A DNA stretch of 10,597 nucleotides from Thermoplasmata archaeon (GCA_021792045.1 JAJYVJ010000056.1:1-10597), one strand, 5' to 3'. Positions 1 through 6,363 are shown, numbered from the stretch's first letter. Translations and numbers: made by a program. Notes: a model not told the origin generated them from the letters alone.

Positions 1-141
1 GATATACAATGCATATCCAATAATAAACTTTACCATAATGCCAGAATGAGCAAAGAGAACAGATCATCGCATTAATTGGAGTTTATTAATATGCAGAAAA
101 TACAATATTTATCTTCGGAGATACTGTTAGTGACCAAAAAA

Positions 142-151
142 CTATATATTA
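142..151 (+). promoter_or_regulatory. TATA element of the small gene at 177
   Basis: The run CTATATATTA is a good archaeal TATA element. Its centre lies about 30 bases before the ATG at 177, which puts the transcript start a few bases before that codon. Two earlier ATGs at 159 and 163 would fall upstream of the transcript start. This favours 177 as the real start and an almost leaderless mRNA. The transcript start is inferred from spacing only. Confidence 0.55.
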
Positions 152-176
152 ACGTAAAATGCATGGACGAAAACCG

Positions 177-404
177 ATGAAAACTTATCTTAAAGTGACG
201 TTTTCCAGTGAGGGTGCGAAACCCAGTGAGGTCATAAATAGATTGAGATCTCTTGGATTTAAACCTGTGATGGGGGAACAAGATCTGATATATGAATGGG
301 GCAACAGCGCTACCATTGAAGATTCTATATGGTTCGCCGACAAGATTCAAGCTACTCTTGAAGGATTCAGAGTAATGTTCCAGATAGAGACAATGCTAGA
401 TTAA
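177..404 (+). CDS. Small conserved-looking protein of unknown function (75 aa)
   Basis: I do not recognise this family. The product from the ATG at 177 is 75 residues, soluble, with no signal peptide, membrane segment or cysteine. The pattern suggests an alternation of strand (KTYLKVTF), helix (about residues 14-25, SEVINRLRSLGF), strand (DLIYEW), a longer helix (about 47-63) and a final strand (FRVMFQIETM). That order resembles a small ferredoxin-like alpha/beta fold, but this is inference from the pattern only. The frame stays open to an ATG at 159, which would add six residues; the TATA element at 142-151 argues for 177. The gene is convergent with rnp4, 21 bases apart. The regular alternation, the archaeal codon choices and the promoter make it a likely real gene. 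A pyrimidine-rich stretch just after the stop (about 417-434) could serve as a T-rich archaeal terminator, but this is weak. Confidence 0.7.
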   Translation: MKTYLKVTFSSEGAKPSEVINRLRSLGFKPVMGEQDLIYEWGNSATIEDSIWFADKIQATLEGFRVMFQIETMLD

Positions 405-425
405 GCCAGCAAGATTGATACTTTC

Positions 426-722
426 TTACTTTTCCCGATAAGGTATTCTTCTTATATCACCACATTTTGAACAGGTCACAGTGAGAATCCCGTTTTTCAG
501 CCTGATTTTATCATCAACGGTATAAGGCATTTTGCATCTTTTACAGTATGATCTTTTGACAAACTTTGGGAGCGTTACATCTATTCGCCTGCCAATGGAT
601 TCTGCAATTATATTGTATCTTCTGGCCAGGAGCGGATCATTAAGTTTTCTCTTTTCCATAAGCCCGTTAAGAATGGCTATCCTGTTTAGTGCGACTTTAT
701 TGATATTCTTGTTTTTTCGCAT
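426..722 (-). CDS. rnp4: Ribonuclease P protein component 4 (Rpp21/Rpr2 family)
   Basis: This 98-residue protein matches the archaeal RNase P subunit Rpp21 (Rnp4), which works with Rpp29 and the catalytic RNA to remove 5' leaders from precursor tRNAs. The N-terminal half is helical and basic, as expected for the region that pairs with Rpp29. The C-terminal half is a zinc ribbon: Cys60 and Cys63 (CKRC) with Cys84 and Cys87 (CSKC) form a four-cysteine site. Length and layout fit the family. The ATG at 722 has an AT-rich TATA-like element 22-28 bases upstream, consistent with a leaderless message. The gene stands alone, convergent with the small gene on its left and divergent from the phosphatase on its right, so no operon partner is visible. 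It is intact, with nothing missing from the zinc site. Confidence 0.92.
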   Translation of the reverse strand: MRKNKNINKVALNRIAILNGLMEKRKLNDPLLARRYNIIAESIGRRIDVTLPKFVKRSYCKRCKMPYTVDDKIRLKNGILTVTCSKCGDIRRIPYREK

Positions 723-743
723 GTCTTATTGAATCACGCCATC

Positions 744-750
744 AAATTTA
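744..750 (-). promoter_or_regulatory. Probable TATA element of rnp4
   Basis: Read on the minus strand the sequence is CTTAAATTTG. The A/T core is centred about 25 bases upstream of the rnp4 ATG at 722, the usual TATA-to-transcript-start distance for a leaderless archaeal gene. Assignment is by position and composition only. Confidence 0.45.
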
Positions 751-1051
751 AGCACAAAAAGTCATGCTGCGTTTGACCTTAATTTTAGACTGAAGGAAAA
801 AACAATGCTTGTTAATCAAAGTTCACGCTAAAAATCAGAAATATGGCGATGATAATTCCATCAATTCATTATGCGGTAGCGGCTCGAATATAATTTGTTT
901 GCGGAATGACCAGGAGAGTGTCTGCATTGTCTATATCAAAACCGTAAAACAGTGAAACAAGAATAGATGCGCCTCACGGGCTATGTGATGTTATAAATCG
1001 CTATCCACAGCTCAAAACTACGCCAACATTATGCAACTTTGGCCTTGCAAA

Positions 1052-1060
1052 TGATTAATA
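1052..1060 (+). promoter_or_regulatory. Probable TATA element of the phosphatase gene
   Basis: The A/T-rich run TGATTAATAG is centred about 28 bases before the ATG at 1085. A transcript starting 26-28 bases downstream would begin at or just before that ATG. There is a weak purine run (GAGAGA) right before the ATG, but the spacing is too short for a convincing ribosome site, so leaderless initiation is the better reading. Confidence 0.4.
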
Positions 1061-1084
1061 GATTTTCAGCTATTATGAGAGATC

Positions 1085-1753
1085 ATGATCGAGCTTGTGA
1101 TCCTGGATGTTGATGGAACTATAACAGATCAGAATAGGATAATATCCACGAAGGCCATAGAATCTATAAGAGCGGTCGAGCAAAATGGCACTGTCATTTC
1201 CCTGATCAGCGGCAACGTAATACCGGTGATGTATGCGCTAAAAATATTCCTGGGCATTAACGGTCCGGTGTTTGCTGAAAATGGCGGAGTGGAATTCAAT
1301 ACAGAGATCACATCTTTCTTCACTATGGATGAGCCAATGCGATTTTACAAAAAGCTCCTTGGATTGAATCTATGTGAGGGGATTCTAACCAACGCATGGA
1401 GATACTGCTCAGTTGGCTATTTCCCAAAAGACGAAAAGGTGGACCAGATATATGAATTGTCAAAGGACTATAACGTTGAGCTGACTGACAGCGGTTTTTC
1501 ATGGCACATCCTAAATAGAGGACAGAACAAGGGATATGCTATCAGAAAGTTGATTGAGGAGTTCTCCTTGTCTCCAGATAAAATTCTGATCTGTGGGGAT
1601 TCGCTTAATGATATTCCTATGTTCTCCCTACCAGTTAAAAAAGCAGTTCCCAATAATGCCAGGCTGGAGTTAAAGTCCATGGCTAATTATATATCCCCAA
1701 AGGATCACGGAGATGGCATTGCGGACATACTTTCACGGATTAGCAGCCTTTAA
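1085..1753 (+). CDS. Phosphoglycolate phosphatase, HAD superfamily (archaeal type)
   Basis: This 222-residue protein is a HAD-superfamily phosphatase of the type known in Thermoplasma acidophilum as phosphoglycolate phosphatase, which splits 2-phosphoglycolate into glycolate and phosphate. Motif I is DVDGT: Asp8 is the nucleophile and Asp10 the general acid/base. Motif II is the Ser in ISGN (Ser42). Lys149 in the NKG sequence fits motif III. Motif IV is GDSLND, with Asp172 and Asp176 binding Mg2+. The segment between motifs II and III (about residues 75-145) is the cap domain, placed as in the Cof-like class IIB group. Length is typical and all motifs are complete. The physiological role is unclear, because 2-phosphoglycolate may come from DNA-damage repair rather than photorespiration, and related Cof enzymes hydrolyse sugar phosphates. 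The last 21 bases overlap the end of pyrC on the other strand. Confidence 0.88.
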   Translation: MIELVILDVDGTITDQNRIISTKAIESIRAVEQNGTVISLISGNVIPVMYALKIFLGINGPVFAENGGVEFNTEITSFFTMDEPMRFYKKLLGLNLCEGILTNAWRYCSVGYFPKDEKVDQIYELSKDYNVELTDSGFSWHILNRGQNKGYAIRKLIEEFSLSPDKILICGDSLNDIPMFSLPVKKAVPNNARLELKSMANYISPKDHGDGIADILSRISSL

Positions 1754-2998
1754 ATCCTTGGTGTGCAGACCCAGGTGATCCTCTATCAATTCATGGTCTT
1801 CTACCAAAAATTGCCCCCGCATTATAACATTTTTTGGAAAAATTGCATCGAAGCCATCGAATGGGGATATCTTTGTCTTTGAATGCAATCGACTGTCGTC
1901 AATACGCTTGATCTCTCCTTTGTCAAAATTCAGGAAATCCGCATAGTATCCTACAGCGATCCTCCCTTTCCTCAGATCCATCACGTTCGCAGGATTCGTT
2001 ATAGCTGTACGCACAAGGATATTTATGTCTAAAATCTTTTTGCTGAATAAAGCTAGCAATATGGGTATCCTCGTCTCAACTCCTATGATACCAGAAGCTG
2101 CATAATTAAATTCTTCCTTTTCTGCTTGGGTGTGCGGTGCATGGTCCGAGGATATTATGTCAAACTTACCGGCAAGATAAAGCTCGAAAAGTTCATTCAT
2201 CACACTGCGGGATCTGAGTGGCGGATTAACCTTCCCCCAAGAACCGAGTGGCATCTCGTCGTTCAGGAATATGTGGTGAGGAGTAACCTCTTTTATGACT
2301 GATGCGGAACCAATTGATACGGATTTTGGAGAACTGAGGTGAGCAGCTATCTTCTTCTTTATTTTGAGTTCGTTTATATATTCTATCGCCAAGTTTTCAC
2401 ATTCTTCAGGTCTTGCAAGGTTGTGATCTCGTAAAGTTCCAACATAAGCAGCGCGGTAGCGATCAAGGCACTCCTGACTCTCCGCATGAAAAATTACCGG
2501 TTTATTATTAGAATCTAGCTTCTCAATCTGCTTATCGTCAATCTTTGAGAGACCAATACTGTTCGTACTTCCTCCAAGATAAATCTTTATTCCGCTACTC
2601 CTCTGATCGATCAATTCCGCATTATTCCCGATGAACATCGAGTAAAGACCAAAGTCGCAGAAAGCTTTAGATCTAACCCGAGAGAGTTTGTCTTCAAAAC
2701 TTACGCTGTCAGTTATAGGGATGCGATTATTGGGCATGTCGAAAACAGTGGTATTTCCACCGAATAATGCAGAAATTGTCCCTGTTTTAAAATCTTCTTT
2801 TTCTGTTTCACCAGGATCTCGAAAGTGGACATGAATATCAGTTCCAGCTGGCAACACAGGTCCCTCAATATTGATTCTCTTTTCCCCTTGCAGATTCTTA
2901 CCAATACTATCTATCATGCCGTCGGAAACGCCAATTTCGAGACTTCTGAAACGCCCATCAACAAAAAAATTGCCGGAAAAAACCAATTCCGAAGCCAT
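1733..2998 (-). CDS. pyrC: Dihydroorotase (pyrimidine biosynthesis)
   Basis: The product closes N-carbamoyl-aspartate to dihydroorotate, the third step of UMP synthesis. From the ATG at 2998 it has 421 residues, the usual size for archaeal class I dihydroorotases. A short beta domain (GNFFVDGRFRSLEIGV) precedes the amidohydrolase barrel. The metal-binding set is visible: His56 and His58 (HVHFRDPG), Lys138 as the likely carboxylated lysine (GIKIYLG), His171 (FHAES), His220 (AAHLSS) and Asp285 (SSDHAPH). Arg60 and the NPPLRS loop fit substrate binding. The start at 2998 was chosen because it gives the family N-terminus and has an AT-rich element (3020-3025) about 25 bases upstream. The frame remains open for 56 more codons to an ATG at 3166, but that extension does not look like the family. 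The 3' end overlaps the phosphatase gene by 21 bases, tail to tail. Confidence 0.92.
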   Translation of the reverse strand: MASELVFSGNFFVDGRFRSLEIGVSDGMIDSIGKNLQGEKRINIEGPVLPAGTDIHVHFRDPGETEKEDFKTGTISALFGGNTTVFDMPNNRIPITDSVSFEDKLSRVRSKAFCDFGLYSMFIGNNAELIDQRSSGIKIYLGGSTNSIGLSKIDDKQIEKLDSNNKPVIFHAESQECLDRYRAAYVGTLRDHNLARPEECENLAIEYINELKIKKKIAAHLSSPKSVSIGSASVIKEVTPHHIFLNDEMPLGSWGKVNPPLRSRSVMNELFELYLAGKFDIISSDHAPHTQAEKEEFNYAASGIIGVETRIPILLALFSKKILDINILVRTAITNPANVMDLRKGRIAVGYYADFLNFDKGEIKRIDDSRLHSKTKISPFDGFDAIFPKNVIMRGQFLVEDHELIEDHLGLHTKDLKAANP

Positions 2999-3019
2999 AT
3001 ATGAAGATTGAAGATATGG

Positions 3020-3025
3020 TTTTAA
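3020..3025 (-). promoter_or_regulatory. Possible proximal TATA element of pyrC
   Basis: On the minus strand this reads GATTAAAACC. It is centred about 25 bases before the chosen pyrC ATG at 2998, as leaderless transcription would need. It is a poorer TATA match than the element at 3096-3103, so which promoter is used is open. Confidence 0.3.
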
Positions 3026-3095
3026 TCTTTGCTTTACGAGGACTGCTATATCTCTGACATTAGATGAGGGAGATTTCATGGTCTCTGTGTAAAAA

Positions 3096-3103
3096 TTTAT
3101 AAA
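3096..3103 (-). promoter_or_regulatory. Strong TATA element upstream of pyrC
   Basis: On the minus strand the bases read TTTATAAA, a near-ideal archaeal TATA box. The expected transcript start is near 3071. That is downstream of the in-frame ATG at 3079 and would leave a leader of roughly 70-75 bases before the ATG at 2998. If this is the main promoter, pyrC has a real 5' leader, unlike the other promoters in this window. Confidence 0.45.
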
Positions 3104-3294
3104 ATTAAGCTTCAACATCGAATTCTTTGAAGGAGAACCTATACTATCTTCAACAGCATAAAACATAACGGCTTCACTTACGCAATAGAGGCGAAAAAAG
3201 AAAGAAAAATGCAGGTCGTAATATCAAATCAGGGAGCAGCTTATGAGAGAGACAATGCCGATAATTTCTCAACTCCAGATCAAATTATTCAGAC

Positions 3295-3924
3295 TTAAAC
3301 TCCTCTCTTTTCACCCCATAGAAGTTTGTGCAGCTGAGGAAGTACACGGACATCTATTTTCAAATCAAGAGCTTTCTCAACCAACCATTTAATATCGGTT
3401 CCCCAGGCAGGTTGAAAGATCTTCTCGCACGGGAGATTGTGCTCGGTGATGAATTTTCGAGCGAATTCAAAATCTATATCATCTGTTACGACAAACTTGA
3501 CATAATCAGTATCTCTCAGATAACCGAGATTATTCGTAAATAATCGCCTTTCCTCTCCAGATGATGGCGTCTTTATGTCCATGTCGATCACGACTCTCTT
3601 TGAAAAGGTGTATGGCAATATACTCAGGGATCCACTTGTCTCGAGAAGAAGACTCTTTCCCAGGTCGATTACTCCACGCACAAACATCGGAGCCTCTCGC
3701 TGTATCAATGGTTCACCACCAGTCAAACAAATCCATCTTTCCTGCGACTGAGAGACCAGGTCAAGAAGAGTTTTCACGTCTGCCTCTTTGCCCCCTGAAA
3801 ATGTGTATGTGGAATCACACCACCTACATCTCAGGTTACATCCGTTTGTGCGTACAAAGAACATCGGGACACCTATCATGGTCCCTTCTCCCTGTATGCT
3901 GTGAAACGTTTCGGTTATTAACAA
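3295..3924 (-). CDS. queE: 7-carboxy-7-deazaguanine synthase, radical SAM
   Basis: QueE converts 6-carboxy-tetrahydropterin to 7-carboxy-7-deazaguanine on the way to preQ0. In archaea preQ0 is the precursor of archaeosine in the tRNA D-loop. The 209-residue protein starts with the family signature HSIQGEG. It carries the radical-SAM cluster motif CNLRCRWC (Cys29, Cys33, Cys36), then LTGGEP (about 67-72) for SAM binding, ETSG (95-98), DIKTPSSG (116-123) and the C-terminal VLPQLHKLLWG. The start codon is TTG at 3924. No in-frame ATG gives the family N-terminus, and a TATA element is centred 26 bases upstream, so the message probably begins at the TTG itself. It lies 128 bases before the outer ATG of the pyrC frame, on the same strand. 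Other steps of the pathway (queD, queC, arcTGT) are not in the window. Confidence 0.93.
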   Translation of the reverse strand: MLITETFHSIQGEGTMIGVPMFFVRTNGCNLRCRWCDSTYTFSGGKEADVKTLLDLVSQSQERWICLTGGEPLIQREAPMFVRGVIDLGKSLLLETSGSLSILPYTFSKRVVIDMDIKTPSSGEERRLFTNNLGYLRDTDYVKFVVTDDIDFEFARKFITEHNLPCEKIFQPAWGTDIKWLVEKALDLKIDVRVLPQLHKLLWGEKRGV

Positions 3925-3945
3925 CCCGCTAGCATTAAATTATGG

Positions 3946-3953
3946 GATATATC
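3946..3953 (-). promoter_or_regulatory. TATA element of queE
   Basis: On the minus strand the sequence AAAGATATATCC is centred 26 bases upstream of the TTG at 3924. This is the exact spacing expected for a leaderless archaeal transcript, and it is the main support for TTG as the start codon of queE. Confidence 0.55.
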
Positions 3954-4022
3954 TTTATTGCATTTCCAAGATCAGATTTATTGCGATGCGATGATACCGT
4001 CCCTTGCATATCTCTTCTCGCT

Positions 4023-4036
4023 CGAATATTTATTCG
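4023..4036. repeat. Inverted repeat in the queE/pepQ divergent region
   Basis: CGAATA and TATTCG form a perfect 6-base inverted repeat with a 2-base spacer, about 70 bases behind the queE TATA element and about 96 bases before the pepQ one. A shorter TTCGAA palindrome lies near 4116. A 6+2+6 layout is a common shape for a dimeric regulator site. It is also short enough to occur by chance in AT-rich DNA. Confidence 0.25.
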
Positions 4037-4131
4037 GGATACGATCATTATCTAATTCCGGGTGTTAATAGGCGATCTGTGATTGACTTTTCATTTTCAG
4101 TATTCTCGGACACTATTCGAACAAGGAAGTG

Positions 4132-4137
4132 TTAAAT
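4132..4137 (+). promoter_or_regulatory. Probable TATA element of pepQ
   Basis: TTAAAT is centred about 25 bases before the ATG at 4160. It is preceded by a purine-rich GGAAGTG that could act as the BRE for TFB. The spacing predicts a leaderless transcript covering pepQ and priL. Confidence 0.45.
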
Positions 4138-4159
4138 TGAGGTTAGCTATAGTCATCAT

Positions 4160-5257
4160 ATGGAAAACAAACTTCTTGAGCAGAGGTTGAAAAAAATATT
4201 TGAGTATGCAAAAGACGTGGACGCTCTCCTAATTATGCAGGGAGACGAAAATTCTGTTGACAAGACTTTTTTCTATATAACTGATCCAGATGGCGGAATA
4301 TTTGAATCTTCCGCTCTTATCGTGAAGCCCGATAACGTAAAGATCCTCACGAGCCAGCTGGAGGAGGAAATCGCAAAAAGAACCGGAATGGACGTCATCG
4401 TAACAAAAGGAATGACCGATCTGAAAAAACAGATCGTCGAGAACCTTAAGGGACTTAACACAATCGGTTTAAATTATACCTCACTGACCCTGGAGCAGTA
4501 CAGGGATCTTCTGCGTATTGTGCCAGATAAGGAATTTGTCAATATTTCCAGTTCTATAGAAGAGTCGAGACGCCTGAAAGATACAGACGAACTAAACAGA
4601 ATCAGGGAAGCCGCAAAGATTGCCAGCGAAGCGATTCAGAATGTGATTCCAAGGATAAAAGAAGGCATGACGGAAACGGAACTTGCTTCAGAGATGGTAT
4701 ACCAGATGATGCGCCTGGGAGCGAGCGAACCTTCGTTCAGCACAATTGTTGCATTTGGCAAGAATGCCTCCATGCCGCATTACAGTCCGGGAGATACCAA
4801 GTTAAAGAGAGGAGACTTTGTTCTTATCGACTATGGTGCAAGATATAAGAGATACTGCTCAGACGTTACAAGGACCATGGTTTTTGGCAAGGCCACAGAA
4901 GAGCAGAAAGACGTATACAATACAGTGCTTGCTGCCCAGAAAGCAGGCTTCTCAAAAATAAAGGAAAATGTGAACGGCAAGGACGTAGACCTCGCAGCCA
5001 GAACCGTCATCGACGGATCAAAATACAATGGGAGATTCATTCATTCCCTTGGACATGGCGTTGGCATGGATGTTCATGATCATCCGGCATTCTCACCAAA
5101 TTTCGATATTCCAATAAAGGAGAACATGGTTGTTACTGTGGAACCTGGGATATATATACCAGACTTTGGCGGCGTGAGAATAGAGGACGACGTTATTGTC
5201 AAGAAGGACGGTTGCGAAATAATAAGCACAGCTCCGAGAGATCTTATTGAACTCTGA
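4160..5257 (+). CDS. pepQ: Xaa-Pro dipeptidase/aminopeptidase (M24 family)
   Basis: This 365-residue cytoplasmic metallopeptidase belongs to the M24B group, which releases residues joined to proline and helps finish peptide recycling. An N-terminal creatinase-like domain (about residues 1-130) is followed by the pita-bread catalytic domain. The five metal ligands are all present: Asp224 (LIDYGA), Asp235 (SDVTRT), His299 (HSLGHGVG), Glu328 (TVEPGIY) and Glu342 (VRIEDD). His207 (MPHY) and His295 fit the conserved substrate histidines. Length and domain order are typical of archaeal PepQ. The exact split between dipeptidase and aminopeptidase P cannot be made by eye. It is the first gene of a tight pair, with priL starting nine bases after its stop. 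The ATG at 4160 has a TATA element about 25 bases upstream and no ribosome site, so it is probably leaderless. Confidence 0.9.
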   Translation: MENKLLEQRLKKIFEYAKDVDALLIMQGDENSVDKTFFYITDPDGGIFESSALIVKPDNVKILTSQLEEEIAKRTGMDVIVTKGMTDLKKQIVENLKGLNTIGLNYTSLTLEQYRDLLRIVPDKEFVNISSSIEESRRLKDTDELNRIREAAKIASEAIQNVIPRIKEGMTETELASEMVYQMMRLGASEPSFSTIVAFGKNASMPHYSPGDTKLKRGDFVLIDYGARYKRYCSDVTRTMVFGKATEEQKDVYNTVLAAQKAGFSKIKENVNGKDVDLAARTVIDGSKYNGRFIHSLGHGVGMDVHDHPAFSPNFDIPIKENMVVTVEPGIYIPDFGGVRIEDDVIVKKDGCEIISTAPRDLIEL

Positions 5258-5258
5258 A

Positions 5259-5262
5259 GAGG
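5259..5262 (+). promoter_or_regulatory. Ribosome binding site of priL
   Basis: GAGG, within GAAGAGG, overlaps the region just after the pepQ stop and ends four bases before the priL ATG at 5267. It fits reinitiation or internal initiation on a pepQ-priL message. A Shine-Dalgarno site at this downstream gene contrasts with the leaderless first genes. Confidence 0.5.
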
Positions 5263-5266
5263 CATA

Positions 5267-6310
5267 ATGATCGATCAGTCAATATTTGACACAAATAAAG
5301 AAAGTATAACGCTTCTGCTTGGATCAAATGATGAGCAGATGTATGCAGTACGTAAAAATGCCTATAGGCTTATATTAGGGTCTCTGACGGACGATGAAGA
5401 CCATGGAATAAGAGATCCGGAGGATCTCTCATGCCTACCTCTTGCATTGTGGATTTTGAGGTATATAAATGAGAATATATTGACATCTAGAACCATAAAT
5501 TTTGTTCGGGATTTCATTGAGCGATACCTAAATTCAGGAAAGGTTTCTGATGAGGACCTAGAGTTCATTTCCAGGGTCTTTTCCCTGACTGTTGATTATG
5601 ACCTGGAGGACGAGCATTTCCTGATACCTGTGGGGCAGTTCATTTCCAACGTTGCAAGACTCAGTGGATACAACCACAGGCTGATATACCAGAACCTTGA
5701 TCACGGCCTTGTCAGCTGCCGCAGACCCCTTGTTGCGAAGGTAATTAGGGAGACTTTTGTCAAACAGGCATTCGCTGCGTATGATTCCATAGATCCGGAT
5801 GCTACAGCAGAAATTCTTGCCCCAATATATGATGAAGTAGATGAAATAATAAACAAGCTGAAGTCTTCGGGCATTAAGGTTAACGTTGATCTCGGGTCGG
5901 TTGATTTTTCTATGTTCCCTCCATGCATAAAAGAATACATAAGCGAGATGCGTGAGGGGATAAATCTGCCTCATCTTGCACGTTTCACTCTCGTCAGCTT
6001 TTTGCACAAAATAGGTATGGACAATCCTTCTATGGTTGAACTGTTCAAAACTGCCCCAGACTTTAACGAAAGGCTGACAACATATCAAATCAACCATATC
6101 ACTGGCCAGATATCTAGCACAGAATACTCACCGCCAAAGTGCTCTGTTCTTCTATCGAATCACCTGTGTTACAAGGGCGATGACCCTATATGCAACAAGG
6201 AATGGCTAAAACACCCCTTGCAGTATTATACATTCAAGAAGAAAATGAGTGCAAAGCCTGCCATAAAAATGAAAGGTGGAAGGAAGACAAGTAAAAAATT
6301 TAACCATTAA
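5267..6310 (+). CDS. priL: DNA primase large subunit, Fe-S protein
   Basis: PriL pairs with the catalytic PriS subunit to make RNA/DNA primers at archaeal replication forks. The 347-residue protein has the helical N-terminal domain (about 1-200) and the C-terminal 4Fe-4S domain. The four cluster cysteines are recognisable: Cys220 (FPPC), Cys292 (SPPKC), Cys301 (NHLC) and Cys309 (PICN), surrounded by family residues such as LPHLARF and HPLQYY. The final 25 residues or so are unusually basic and low in complexity (KKKMSAK, KMKGGRKTSKK) and may form a flexible nucleic-acid contact; this is inference. It follows pepQ by nine bases with a ribosome site, so the two are probably co-transcribed. The catalytic partner priS is not in the window. 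The gene is intact. Confidence 0.92.
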   Translation: MIDQSIFDTNKESITLLLGSNDEQMYAVRKNAYRLILGSLTDDEDHGIRDPEDLSCLPLALWILRYINENILTSRTINFVRDFIERYLNSGKVSDEDLEFISRVFSLTVDYDLEDEHFLIPVGQFISNVARLSGYNHRLIYQNLDHGLVSCRRPLVAKVIRETFVKQAFAAYDSIDPDATAEILAPIYDEVDEIINKLKSSGIKVNVDLGSVDFSMFPPCIKEYISEMREGINLPHLARFTLVSFLHKIGMDNPSMVELFKTAPDFNERLTTYQINHITGQISSTEYSPPKCSVLLSNHLCYKGDDPICNKEWLKHPLQYYTFKKKMSAKPAIKMKGGRKTSKKFNH

Positions 6311-6340
6311 TATATATCACTAAAAAACGGAATAAATTTA
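6308..6340 (+). promoter_or_regulatory. Two candidate TATA elements before mtnA
   Basis: TAATATATATC (6308-6318) overlaps the priL stop codon, and AATAAATTTA (6331-6340) lies about 28 bases before the mtnA ATG at 6364. The second would give a leaderless message. The first would give a leader of roughly 25 bases that includes AGGTG near 6354-6358, a match to the archaeal Shine-Dalgarno core. mtnA is therefore likely to have its own promoter rather than depend only on read-through from priL. Confidence 0.45.
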
Positions 6341-6363
6341 TTGCCTTCACGGATAGGTGTTCT

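Larger units (their letters stand above)
723..1084. other. Divergent intergenic spacer, no gene recognised
   Basis: This 362-base stretch separates two divergently transcribed genes. Its ends carry the TATA-like elements of rnp4 (744-750) and the phosphatase gene (1052-1060). The middle part, about 755-1045, shows no long open frame. It also shows no tRNA-like cloverleaf, no T-loop consensus and no GC-rich structured RNA of the kind expected in a thermophile. I looked for the conserved RNase P RNA and SRP RNA signatures and saw none. The longest protein-like stretch is a stop-to-stop frame of about 34 codons on the minus strand (roughly 985 down to 880). It has no good start and is short enough to be chance. 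The region could be regulatory DNA or a decayed gene. Confidence 0.6.

Noticed and set aside
2..49. Possible C-terminal end of a gene entering from the left
   Set aside because: About 15 codons are open in frame 2 before a TGA, but this is too short to identify or to distinguish from chance.
159..179. Upstream ATG starts at 159 and 163 for the small gene
   Set aside because: Both lie too close to the TATA element to be in the transcript, and the 163 ATG opens only a five-codon frame.
72..350. Minus-strand frame of 92 codons at the left side
   Set aside because: It overlaps the better-supported plus-strand small gene, has a composition unlike a folded protein, and shows no promoter.
840..860. 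C-box-like GATGATA suggesting a C/D box small RNA
   Set aside because: The C box has a mismatch and no D box with a matching C'/D' pair lies at the right distance on either strand.
890..915. tRNA T-loop-like sequence GGCTCGAATA in the divergent spacer
   Set aside because: The T-loop consensus is not met, and no acceptor, anticodon or D stems can be paired around it.
3561..3932. Plus-strand frame of 123 codons
   Set aside because: It is opposite queE, which has a complete radical-SAM signature. The product is rich in Ser, Arg and Cys with no recognisable domain.
5558..6097. Minus-strand frame of 179 codons
   Set aside because: It lies opposite priL, which has all four Fe-S cysteines; the reverse product shows no motif or promoter.
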